From Hymenolepis diminuta (taxonomy: Eukaryota; Platyhelminthes; Cestoda; Cyclophyllidea; Hymenolepididae), in contig CAADRB010000008.1 in the NCBI GenBank assembly GCA_900708905.1, positions 3,715,033-3,779,032 on the forward strand: a stretch of DNA of 64,000 nucleotides, in the 5' to 3' direction. Position 1 is the stretch's first letter; every line of letters starts with the position of its first letter. The translations under genes and the position numbers were made by a program. Shown in pieces: positions 26,590-38,700 of the stretch. A model generated the notes under the pieces. The model worked only from the letters and a program-made list of their open reading frames with translations. It was not told where the DNA came from and made no database searches.

Positions 26590-27060
26590 ATGTCTGTAAA
26601 CTTTTAACCTTTCCTGTGACCCCAAGCACTCTATGAATAAACATGGTGTCCTCAACTGGCCTATTTTCATCGGTCGGAAAAGCTAAGCATACGCCGGATG
26701 ACAGTTGCAGAGACACTGTTTGGTCAGCTATATTATTAACCAGTCCTGTCTGCACTGTCCCTTCCTTTTCCTACAATCGTCCCGTCCAATTGAAGCGCAC
26801 ATACAATTATGTCCACATGCGCGTCCCCATCCAAGTGACGATTATAAATAGCCTTCCACTACACTCACATATACACACAGAGACTGTCGCTTGCAGACAC
26901 ACCTTCCTTCGCCCCATCCTTTCCCCCCAATTCTATATTCCCCTTGGCATTCTGTACTGAGGTTTGTTCAATACATCCTGGTCTAATCAATCTTTGGTGT
27001 TCCGTTTCATTGCTGTTAGCCATTACTCTAACTGCTACAATATACACATTAATTATTATA
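26590..27060 (+). mobile_element. LTR-family copy D (solo LTR), most complete
   Basis: About 460 bp matching copies A, B and C in order. On the plus strand it holds a TATA-like ATTATAAATAGCC near 26840, a CA-rich segment (26868-26881), a pyrimidine-rich stretch, and the family tail TCAATACATCCTGGTCTAAT. The layout fits a promoter-bearing LTR (U3-R-U5). No gag or pol follows it. Confidence 0.6.
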
Positions 27061-27735
27061 GACTTATGACATTATTATTACTCCTTATTGGTTTAAAATA
27101 GACTGATTGCAGTGGAATACTTTTGTGAATGGTAGGTCGCAAATCAGAAAATGGAGAGGCTTACGACAGTTAACTTAGTTTATGATAACAGCTCCAACAG
27201 TAACTAAGCTCCCCAAGAAGGAAAAAAGATAGTGCTTTGGAAATTTCTTATATCTCAAACTTTCATAACTACAATAGTTAGGTAAGAGAAAAATACGATC
27301 ACTGACCAATGACAGGCAAGATGGTTAAATTAAAAGATGGACAATAAAATTTTTGTGATAAAGTTTAACTGTCAAATACCAGTTTAGCAAAATTTGAAAT
27401 GATGGGCTAAGGTAGAAGGTTGAGAAATAATGAAAAATGAGGGAACTCAAAGCGTCAATCAGAACAATTATTTAGAATGTTACTTTTCTGCTGTAAAAGT
27501 GCAAGTGACCGGTTCTTATTGGGAAGCAAAGTTTAGCTTTTTGTTGATAAAATCAAAGGTCGGGGAAGCAGTACGTACGTTTGAAATATTTATATTTGAG
27601 GTATATTATTACACTTTAAATTTTCTTTTGGCGGATGGTAAACCACATCAGTACAAAGTTTTAGTGCTATTATCACAAAATAAAGTATATATTAATAGAG
27701 TGTAGTCAAGCATTCTTCGTACCTCAGACATAAAC

Positions 27736-28352
27736 ATGGCAACTGATCAATCATCATCAAACTTAGAGGTAAGTAGGAAAGCCACTGGAAGTTTTGACAA
27801 GGAAATCTGTGAACCAATCCGTATAGGCCCCTATAACACTTTTCTCGAATTTTTCAAAGAATTTCTAATAACAACCAAATTCCCCTTAATTTTGAAATTT
27901 CCTTCCTTTCTTTCTATGTAGTTTAAGGTCTTATTCCGTTCATTCGCGTATGTCACGTAGTCATTCTTGTGTCATTCTTATCAATTCGAACACGCTTGAT
28001 GAAAATCCTTAGTTGTCTAGGTTGATACCGTCAATTTTGCATAATTTACATCACAGGATTTCATCTCATTTTTTGGCTTAAGTATTAGTAATAAGTTTAT
28101 TTTTCGGTATTTCCAAATGGTTCTATACATTTACTAATTATACATTATTTAACAGTTGATTTGCCTGGTTTAACACTTTTTGTTCCTTGGAAAGGCATTC
28201 CTTTAGTAGCAGCAGAAACATCCTTCCCAGGTTATTCTAGCAATCCATTCGGTAGAATATCAGTATTCGAGTTGAATAACATGGCAGTTCAAGACCCATA
28301 TGCCCTATCTATGACATTAAAGTTCCAGAAAGTGACAACTCTTTGCAATTGA
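27736..28352 (+). CDS. Unrecognised small spliced gene, about 92 aa (tentative)
   Basis: The last exon, 28156-28352, follows a good acceptor (TTATTTAACAG) and encodes 65 residues such as LPGLTLFVPWKGIPLV and FGRISVFELNNMAVQDPY before TGA; its composition is unlike the random frames around it. The likely first exon starts at ATG 27736 (MATDQSSSNLE). The strong donor GTAAGT at 27769 leaves the wrong phase, whereas a weaker GTATAG at 27821 gives phase 1 and joins correctly, adding VSRKATGSFDKEICEPI. Either the weaker donor is used, a micro-exon is missing, or the two pieces belong to different transcripts. No family was recognised. It lies 0.7 kb downstream of an LTR copy and just upstream of a mariner relic. 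Confidence 0.35.
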
Positions 28353-28754
28353 ATCATTTTAAAAAGTGGATGATGACTTATGTATGATTATTTTTAAACA
28401 GTTTTAGGTGGATATTTTATGAAAAATATATCATCCATTTGGTTTTATCAACGGAATTAAGGCCTCATGTATTTTCATTCTTGCTATTAGACACCTATTG
28501 TATTTCATGATTGTCAAGAGTCGCCTTGAGATCATGAAACTAATTCAAACTCCAACACTTCGATCGAAATCCTAGAGAAAAAGGTGGAAAATTGGATGTC
28601 GGCTTGTTTGTTTTTAATTCATTACTTTCTTCTTTCTTCCATGATTCATACTCGCTTTAACCACTACGCTTAAATCACTGGATAGTTTCTCTGTTGTTAC
28701 GCCCTTCCGTTTTTGCCTTCAACCCATTATTGCTCACATGAATAATACGGGGCT

Positions 28755-29500
28755 CATAAGGTATCTGAGGCCATTTATATTTTTGTAATTTCAACTAACC
28801 CGATAATGATTCATGTATTTTTTATATCAGAAGATCTTATAGCAGATACTACTGTAAATAATGAAACAAAAAGTCACGCTGTAATAATATCTATGAACGT
28901 AAAACGAAGTAATTTAGAAATTATAAGACTTCTAAAAGTCGCCACATCTTTCGTTTGCATAGGAAGGGGCAGAATGATAACAGTGGAGATGAGTTGATCG
29001 CTACGAGGAAAAGAAAATAGGATCATTGTCAACGCTCTGCTGCCTCATTCACAACAACTGAGTTTGTCAAACGGCTGCATGGCATGATAGATGAAAATCC
29101 TGGGAAATCAATGCGTGACATCTTCCCTAGGATCTTCAAGTGTCTGATGGAGCAATAAGGAGTGCCGTTCATTATACATTCTTAGACGAGGTCGTCAGTT
29201 TGTGTTGACAAAAACAGCTGAAGAGCATGGTTGAATGCGTCCAAAATGACTCTTAAACAAGTTGAAGTACCCAGAAGAACAGAGATTTCTTTGGTCCCTC
29301 TCCGACCAAGAAATTTCCATCAGGAGGAAGCAGTCAACTCATGAAATGATAGATGGCTATGTGCAGACGGACCCCACTGAAGTTCCAATTGTTATACGCA
29401 CAAGGTTTCTAGCAACAGTTTACGATATTTACGATGGTTTTCGATGTTGTTAAGAGTGAAGAGCACACCATGACTCCTCCAAGTGACAATGAATTGAATT
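28755..29500 (+). pseudogene. Tc1/mariner-type transposase relic, copy 2 (5' two thirds)
   Basis: Frames in order encode an N-terminal helix-turn-helix-like segment (SHAVIISMNVKRSNLEIIRL), then RLHGMIDENPGKSMRDI, LKQVE..PRRTE, the block LSDQEISIRRKQ with the first catalytic Asp position kept, STHEMIDGYVQTD and TRFLATV. This is the order of a DDE transposase of the mariner type. The relic stops before the C-terminal catalytic region, which is present in copy 1. Several stops and frameshifts are present. It lies just downstream of the unknown gene ending at 28352. Confidence 0.8.
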
Positions 29501-32500
29501 ATATCGGTTTAAACACGCACTTAAGTGAAGATCCATTGAAATCTTTGAACTCAGCAATCGGTTTCTGGATTTTAATTCCTTTCGGTAATTTCGCACTTTC
29601 CTGAATATTTAAACGTCTTAAGATTATAGTATCAGGTTTTACCCAGGAGAAACAATACTCGCCAATAAAGTAGTGTCATTCTCAGTAAAGCTATTTTGAT
29701 AAACGGACTGAGATTTCTCCTCTAATGCCTAATAATCTTAAAGGCTAATAAGAGGAAACAGTCCTTCTCAAATCGGAACAATGAGAGTTGAGATAGACCT
29801 GTGATATATTAGGCGATAGCATGGAGAGATGGACTACAAGTTAAAACTGTGTGTGGCAGTGGAATTGTGGATAAAGGCCAAAATAAAGTACGCTTAGGGA
29901 AATCGTCTATTTTGTCCACATTGTATGTTAATCTGTGACCGTCCAGGCTGAGCAGAACCATGATTCTGGATACGCAGGATCTTTATTTCAACGTACTTTT
30001 TAATCACCCTGAACATCAAACTGAGAGTTTAGAAATTCATTGTAGCAAATGTTGACTCATGTTCGCTCTGTGATATCTAATTTAGAATGCGTGCTTCTTT
30101 CTCGATCTTATTTACATCCATATTGTTCGTGTCAAATGCACCTTTAACCTCCTCCGAAACCTTGATCTAGGTTTATCGATTGACATAATACACTATATTT
30201 GTTACAACAACACAGGCATTACCTCTTTTCACTCCCACAAAAGCAATCCGATCCAACTTTGGGGATAGATATGCAGAGAACATAGTAACGAATATATATT
30301 TAACACTTCAAGATGAAGACAAACACAGAAAAGTCTTTCCTTGTTGCTGTAGCAGAAGTAAAAATAAATGGAATGTCAATACTTTGTTTATATCACAGAT
30401 GAGGCTTTCCAGACTCCGTCCAATGAAATTTTCAAGAAGGAGCTAGAAGTTCAGAAATAGAGGGGCTTGTTATTTGACAGACGTGGACAGAGACAAACGT
30501 ACACGAGAGAGGAAGATATGAGAAGATATGCTATTAATAGGGTATGGGCAAAATGTGAAACAGGTTACTTAAGTAATCTTCAGTAGGATACATTTTTTGG
30601 ACTCGACACGACTCTCACAATAACGACGGGTTGGCAGATAGTAATCTAAAATAAAAACGAAAAATTATGACGTAATCTGCTGGTATTGGCAATCTGCTCT
30701 TGATAGACTCAGGAAGAAGAAACAAATTTATCAAGGTGACAAGACCAATCACTCAATTTAAAGAACCAGTCAATAAAATCTGAACGTTGAGAAATGCAAC
30801 TTACAAATAATAGGATATGGCGAAGTAAGTAATATCCATCATATGAGAGGAGGAATTCAGATGAATATGGGCTCCTTCGACGTTCTAAACTCTCTACTAC
30901 TTTACAACAGCCCCGATTCATAGTTTATTGAGTTATTTTACTGCTCTCCTATGATCATAAATTTTATTTTCTTGCTGTGCCATGTGTAATAATATACTGC
31001 TTTAAAAAGTGGACAATAATATCCTTTTTAAATATCATTTTTGGTGATTTAACAGGTCCACTTTCAGTGATGAAGAGCTTTAGCGTGGTTTATTCAATTT
31101 TCGCATTTGAGGGATTAGCTTATCAATAAAAAACTTCAAATTTCAATTAATTAGATGTATAATTCATAGAGGAAATAAGGATTATAGGCGAGCATCCCTT
31201 CGAAGATAAATTTCATAATAGTATTTCTGTAAATAAATTGTATTCATCGACGAATAATTTTTTGAAGTTTCTTTCTCTTTCGCATTCTGGAGTACGACAA
31301 GAGTGCAAAATAGGTTTAAATTTCTCAAATTAACGAAATATTCAACAAATTTTTTGAGTGACACCAACTTCTTTTTTAAGGAATGATTAAATCATAACAT
31401 GGAGTATAATACTTAAAACGCTAACTCCACCTAAAGTCCACTTTTAATGTAATTCAGCTAAACTTCACTTGTGATTAAGATAACAATAAAAAAGTGCAAT
31501 TTTTATAAATTTTACGGGGTTTACTGACTGATAATCTCAGTCGTTTGCTTCAATTTAAACAACCTAACGAAAATAATATTAGTGAGTCTATTAGACTTTG
31601 GTGGAATATATTGTGAAGGAGAAAGGCTTTGAACGGCCAATGGTCAAAAACTTTCATTCAAACGTCACTCTACAAGCCACAACTTAACCACAATGGGTTT
31701 TCATTGTAAGTAAACTTTATAGCTCGTCGATTAGCTTCAAGCATAGATACTTTTCAAAGATCAAATATGCTCGAATCTGTCTTTGTTGTGCTCTGGACAA
31801 CTGTCATGTTTAAATTTCAAAAGTATGTGAAGGAACAATTCTATAGCTTAGAATTATAAAGTAATTTGTCCCCACTTGTGTTATTTTGTTAACTACACTT
31901 TTGTAATATTTTGCAAGATTCCGTCAAAAGAATTCATTGATAAATACTAGCCAACAGCGCTGGAGATAAAAATAGACAGTAGTTTTAATACCTACTATTT
32001 TAAACTTGGTCATTTCTGTTGTTTCCACAAAATTAAAATCGCAAATATAAGAACTACAAAGAAATACATAATTCATCATTCAGGAAAGCTTGCGTCTACT
32101 TCAATTTCCATCCACTCTCACTGAATCCCAATTATTTCCAACTAGGAGAATCCATAGGAAAAGTCTAAATCCTCGTGTTTCACTACTCCTCCATTTGATG
32201 TAATACTGCAACTGTTAAGTTTAATATAAACTTTGATTACGTTTAATCGAATAGACCACACATGTGACAAAATCCTTGTTAAATACCTGGTTGATCTTCG
32301 GATATCAAGAGTTAAGTGCTGGTTTTCCTTCACCCCCCCCCTTCTATTGCGAACTTGTGAAGTAAAATTAAAAGGAATAAGATATTAAAAGAAAACAATT
32401 TTCTTAACCTGAGAGGAAAAAGAACATTGATAAGTGCCGTCGTTTTGTTTATTTGTATTGTAATGGTAGGAACTAATGAAAACTGGTAGAAAATGCATGC

Positions 32501-33579
32501 TCCTTTAAAAGATTATGGAAGTATGTAATTTCACTTTTTACATTATATTAAAACAATCGGCGTTAAAATTGCTTAGAAGGGAAATGTTATTAAATTATAA
32601 ATCAGGTTTAAGTCATATAAACAAATATAACACAACTAAATTTTTAAAAGGAAGCTTTAAACACTGAGTAATAAAAATTGGTATTTAATTATTATATGAG
32701 TTAAACAATTTTGTTTTAATATTTAAAATTTAACGATCGTTAAATAATGAAACACATTTAAAACAAGCAGTGCGGTTACGATTAGACTTCTTCAAATACC
32801 AATTTAAGCAAATTGCTAATTTTGCCATCCACCTCGGTTCATTTTGGTTATATTCGAAAGGAAATACTGTTAGAATTGGCAAAGTGTTTAAAAAAAACGA
32901 ATTCATATTATGATCAGAATTCTTTTCTGACCGATGGTTTCTAAGTTAATCTTCAAGAATTTAAAATGAAGCTGGGTTAAAAAGTGTAAATATTAGCTTA
33001 TTTCGGCTAAACGCAATACTAAAATGAAGATGGCAGTGATGCAACCACCTATTATACAATCTCACGTCATTTCTGAATTTTTTTCTTCTTAGAGCTGGAT
33101 CATGAAATATGCAATCATAAAGTTACAAGAGAATTCAAATCACCCTTCCTAGTTGTCTTGATAACTTTTCACCAATAGAAATGAACTTTCCACGTATCCT
33201 CTAGATGTCAAGAGCAAAGAGGCTCTGTATTTTTCAAGAAAGTCATATTTTAACTTCCTCTCCATTTTTTTTTAATTGTAACATTTAAAGCAACGCATCT
33301 TCATGTACAAGTCATATTTGTAATACGAACATCAACTGATCGTTTTTTTCATATGGATCTAATAAAAACTGTCCCATGAAAATAGACTGAAATCATTTCG
33401 AAAAAATCATATCTTAAACATTTTGCACTTTGTTAAAAATGCATGATTCTGAAAAATAAAGTATTCAAACTAGAATTTAATTGTTAACTTAAACAATCAT
33501 ATTTGCAAGAAGATTTTTCAAAACAATCTTCTGCTTCTTTTATTTACTAATCAGATTTAATAACAATACTAATAAATAT
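29501..33579. other. No gene seen
   Basis: AT-rich, with a C8 run at about 32333. No convincing exon on either strand. Confidence 0.5.
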
Positions 33580-33879
33580 TTATAAAAGAATAACTTTGCT
33601 CCCCTCAAAACAGAGGAGCAAAATACTTTTCCACTGTAAAAGCTTGGGGGAAAATCGTATTTCTCTTCGCAACTTATAAAACTTAACTTCAAATAGAAGA
33701 AAATTGTTGAATCCCACTGAATATACCACCACAGTGAATAGTGCTAATAGCAATGTGATTACTTTGTTCTTTTTGCCTTTAGTTACTAATGCCAGAGTTC
33801 TGACTGAAGTTATGTCAGCTGATATGCTCTCAAAAAGAGAAATTGATTGATGTGGCATTTTTGAGCAAATAATATGCAA
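33580..33879 (-). CDS. Candidate small single-pass membrane protein (weak)
   Basis: An open frame of up to 99 codons with ATGs near the start. It reads as a short N-terminus, a basic stretch (TKGKKNK), then a hydrophobic helix (VITLLLALFTVVVYSVGF) and a mixed tail. The layout of a short basic patch before a single helix resembles small mitochondrial assembly factors such as COA3, but I see no residue signature that proves this. It may equally be a chance frame, and no splice sites or poly(A) signal confirm it. Confidence 0.2.
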   Translation of the reverse strand: MHIICSKMPHQSISLFESISADITSVRTLALVTKGKKNKVITLLLALFTVVVYSVGFNNFLLFEVKFYKLRREIRFSPKLLQWKSILLLCFEGSKVILL

Positions 33880-35744
33880 ATCTGCTGGAAGAAAATTAAA
33901 CTAATAGCAAATCAAATGTCGGTTTTGGCGTGTTTCAAGTCTGTCTAAATTTGACTGGTTTAAGATTGAAAAATGAAGCAAATTTTGGCAAAAAAGGAAA
34001 TTTGAAAATTTTTTCCACGGTTAAATAGTGATGGGCCATATATACGCTTTGAAAGATTGTTATTCTGTTTACTATTTAAGGCTAAAAGAGAGATATTTGG
34101 AACCTTCGTGGAGTCTATACGCTATTATATAGGAAAGAGATAAGAGTCGTGATATTTGCACGGGCCATCAAAGAATATTCCTCTTAAGACTACACTTCCA
34201 CAGAAATTTGATGACAAAGGAAATTTCTTAATGAATTCCTTTAAAAAATCCTGTAATATTATTAAAAAACAATGAACAATTACTTTTCCTTCCAAAAGTC
34301 TTGGGCTGAATCCTCTTCAAGACCATAGGTTACTAGTTACTGTTCTTCAGATTAGAAATATAAAGTCAGAACTAAAATACCGTCTTTAGCAAAACTAGAA
34401 TGTCATGATAAAATTCCGATTAATTCAATTTTACCTTTTCAAGAGGCATGACAGTCTCAGACGTGAAATTCACTAACCTCAAATTCATTGTAGTATTCTG
34501 TGAGAACCTTAAAATTTCCACAGTATTATTATGCTCCCTTTTTTTATGCGAAACTCATTCTGAGTTAATTGTATTCATTCAACTCTGGATAATTTTGTTA
34601 AACCAGTATCTAACACTTGTATTCATCAAACTTTCGTGATTAAAAAATAAACACCCACAGGAAACGTCATCTAAATAGAACTTTATGAAAGTACATCAGA
34701 TAGATAAGGCAAGTAAACAAGAAAGGGCACAAGGCCTACAAAGTGCACTAAAGATGAAAATTAGGCTCAAGTGTATAAACGATAGGAGGTAGTAGCCATC
34801 TTCTCTATGCCCACAAACCTCCATCCACAACGACAGTAACCAATGCCCACACTGAGCTCCAAGTCTGGCTTCCTCATTAGTCCGCTCCGCGAGAATGCGT
34901 GGGTGCTTAACTTTTGTCCAACAGCGTTGCTAGTCTGCTTCTAGCACTTATCATTGAAATAAATGACTGAAATTATGTTCAACCAGTGCGTTGATGGTAT
35001 CACATAGCTTAGCATACAATTTTCTCATAATCTAGAGTTAACTAATCAATACTGATGATAGTGATATGTCATTCATCTTGTTTTCGGATGTCTTTCAATT
35101 TCATAAGAGTTTTATATTATGTCTTAAATCAGGGACATTGAATACGTCCTAGAAAATTCCCTTTGTTTATGTCTGTTAAATATGCAAAACAGACCCCCCG
35201 AAACAGTCCTTTTGTGACTAACTATTCAGGCCTCTCCCAGTCCTCCGACTTTAGGTACAATGAAACTGACATAGGGTATATGGATACGCAATAATTCCAG
35301 GTTTTATGGTTATTAGATTAATACTGGGGAGTATCCTATAAACAGTAGAAAACCCTAATCTTGTGGCTCGACAATAACATGATAATTGCAGTTAATGCTT
35401 GCGGCCATTCGTCAGCTTGATTAACCATCCCCATCACTTGGATAATAAATATCTCTGTGATGAATGGAGCGTGTTTTCTTACTGCAGACAAAGAAGAGGC
35501 CGCTGGCCTTCTTATCGCTTTGTCATGAATCGGTAGAACTAAGACATTCCGAAGGATTAATAGGCATGATCGGTATATGCCACCATACAATAATACAGCT
35601 TCGAGAATAATTACAAAAGATAGATACCCTATTGTACCATTATTTAGCATTGCAAATCAAACACACTTCAATATATTTAAATAGGAAGTTCGACTGCTCC
35701 TTAGCATAAAGGGAATACATTTTAGTGCATAACTAACCTTGAAG
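33880..35744. other. RAB27 3' flank, no clear gene
   Basis: Holds the presumed RAB27 3' UTR and a GC-richer patch at 34790-34930. The 104-codon minus frame at 35650-35336 lies inside the likely 3' UTR and has no recognisable motif. Confidence 0.45.
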
Positions 35745-38700
35745 TTAACAGGCACACGATTTGTTTGTGGTCTTGGAATTATCAAGATGAATGCCTCCAT
35801 TTGAGTTTTTGGAGGCCTTGTGTATTCGTGTCTTTGTGACAGACTCCTCGATCCGTTTCATCACGAGATCAAGCAGCATGTCAATTGCGGCAGAGACGTT
35901 CTTGCCACTCAGCGCACTGGTTTCAATATAGGGAACTCTGAAATTAAGGTATCATAGTGTTAGTCATTTATCACAAACGCCGGTGAACTCGATGAGCTTA
36001 TTGAGAAATCATTAACTGATGCATCAAGCTTGTAAAAAAGAAATTGGAATCGAATTAAAGGATGTAAACTGCAAAATAAAGAGAAAATACTTAACTAGGC
36101 ATGATCATTACAAATCAATGCAGCAGAGGAATTAATATCCAAGATATGGAAATATTCAGAAGTAACAATCCGTTAATGTAAGCATCTCAATTAACTGCAC
36201 TGAAATTTGAAAGAAATATGTCCTTTAGTTGAATCTGTATCTCTAATAATATCTATTAATAAATTCTCACTTTATTCTTACTGTAAATCAGAACGTCTTA
36301 ACTAGATAGATTGGTCAATTAGCTCTGGACACTGCGAAGTGATTCTACTGAATCTTTGAGCAGAAATAATCTAATCAGAGATACAGAAGCCAAATCTATG
36401 GGTTTATAACTATGAGCGCCAAGTCTCGCTTGAACAAATTCAATAAAATTGGAAAAAAATAAAATGTTGTCAGAAATGAATGGAAAAAAGGAAATCAAAT
36501 GAATTTAGAGTTTTTGATAAAAGTTAATGTTTATCGGCAGTAATATTCGAATTAGCACGATACCGGACCAATGAAACAGAAGTCAGGGAATTAAATAAGA
36601 GTTTACACACTGATACTGTAAGGGTGAATGAAGTAAGCAAGTGTGTATGGGATTCTAACAGAGATTTTCATACTCTAGGCAATGATGAAGTGGCATAAAA
36701 ACTGCCCATATGTTTGGGTGAATGGATTATAGACTATTTATGAATAGGGAAGAAAGCTATGTATGTGATTGACATAATCGAATTACACACATGATTGAAA
36801 CAGTAGAATTTCATGAGTAAAAAACATGAATACGTGGAAATAGGGTGAGTCATCGCCCATAGTAAATTAGACTTTAAATTACTTCAGATAACATAAATGA
36901 TACTATTCAGACAAGCCAGTGCTGTGAGGAAATAAATTAAGAAAGGACGGGACCAATAGGATTCCGAATTTTATACTTCTCAGCTGGAATGAATATACGC
37001 TGTTGATTTTTATAAGACCTTTGAAGAGGCTCGCCTAGAATCTGTTTCAAATGTCAGGAATAACATTCTGACGTGTGGTGCTTCAACTATCCTCGTCTTT
37101 TAAAAATCCTTTGAAACCTTGTTGATTGTTGCGAAAAGGCGACAGATTGATTGTTATCTTATTTTATTCATCAGACTATTGTAATGGGTGATTTCTCGTG
37201 ATTTAAAATTTTAAAATATTTGTCGATATGCCAGGCGATAAATAATGAAAATTAAAGTCTTAGATACCTATCTTGAAAATTAAAATAGATGGCGCTGGGA
37301 AAAAAGCTAAGTACATTCCTTTTCAGTGCGTAGTTACGTTTATGTTATGTAATTATATTTAATATTTGTGGTAGTATTTCTGAAGACGGAGGAGGATGGG
37401 ACAGCATCTGCTTCATTGATAAGTCTATTTTGCAGATGTTGACACTTGAAGGTCGTGGCGAAACCGTTTGAAATTTTATAGACCCGAAATCGTTTGGTCG
37501 AACTATTGCATCGTGGTAGCGTGGTGCTGGAGTCGCTTCGTAGAGTTTGTTGTGGATATTGACTTCCTGTTTCCGTTTGGGCACTTTTGGAGGATTTGTT
37601 CCTTCAGGTTTCTGAGTGTTCTTTCGCCTTGCTCGTTTCCTCTGTATCAAATTGCGTTTCTGGGATAATTATTGTGAATGACGAATCATCACTGTCTGTT
37701 TAGGAAGGATCCGGGTCTAAATAATTTCCCTTCTGTGGTTGTAATCCATTACCAACTCCATTAGTTAGCTCCCTGCGGAATTATTTGCTAAATTCTAATT
37801 TTGCCTCCTCCATGTGCTCCAAAATAGCAAACTTAAGATCATCGTAAGGTGTCGCGGACGATTTTCCGAGAATTTCATACACGAGCGTGGCTGTTTTTGG
37901 TGTTAGACCATTGAGGAGGGAGATAAATTGCACCTAGTTATTTTGTAAGTGAGGGACTGTCATTGCAGATCAGAAGATTCCAAGTTCTTACAGGGTTACC
38001 AACTTATTGCTGTGTGTAAGAGCTAATAATAATTTTATTGCAGAACACCAGGGCTGATTAGACCAGAATGTATTGAACAAACCACGATGGAGGGTTCAAG
38101 AGGGTAAAATAGAGATGAGGGGCAGAGGAGATGAGAGGAAAGTAAAAAAGCCGGTAATTGACAAGCATCTCTGCGTACATATGTAAAAAGGCTTCATATA
38201 GCTCCATATAGGAGGGGTAGTGGGAACGGGTAGAATGGTTCCAGATATCGCCGGGGGAAGATGAATCCTTGCCACGGTCCTTCAAGGACCACTTAATTAA
38301 CTTATTCGATAATTAAAATAAACCACTTGAGGACACACGATGGTTATCCACAGGAGACTTGAGGTTACAGTGGGGGTAAGCACTTCAAGCACCGCTGTAA
38401 GGTCGAGGTAATTAAGTCTTAGTGATCACTGATGACATAAATGAAAATTTTGGAAACACATAGGGAATCATCCTTTAACCCATTTAGTTCTTAATTATTT
38501 GTATTCTTAATAACTTTAACAAGTGCAGTCATCATTGGTGAATTTAATTTCAAAATCAGTTGACAAATAGTTTTATCTAATTTGTGAAAATTAATTCATT
38601 TCTAATTTATTGATTTTAATATGAGAAATCTGGTGAGATAATAACTTAGTTACCTTCATGTAAGTTGGGATCACATCCTAAATCTGGATGAGTAAGGAGA

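Noticed and set aside
26643..26960. 105-codon plus frame
   Set aside because: It lies entirely within LTR copy D, whose other copies do not keep the frame open.
27430..27705. 91-codon plus frame upstream of the unknown small gene
   Set aside because: It starts with ATG and ends just before the proposed first exon, but no motif, acceptor or donor links it to that gene.
35336..35650. 104-codon minus frame after the RAB27 stop
   Set aside because: It sits in the probable 3' UTR and has no recognisable domain.
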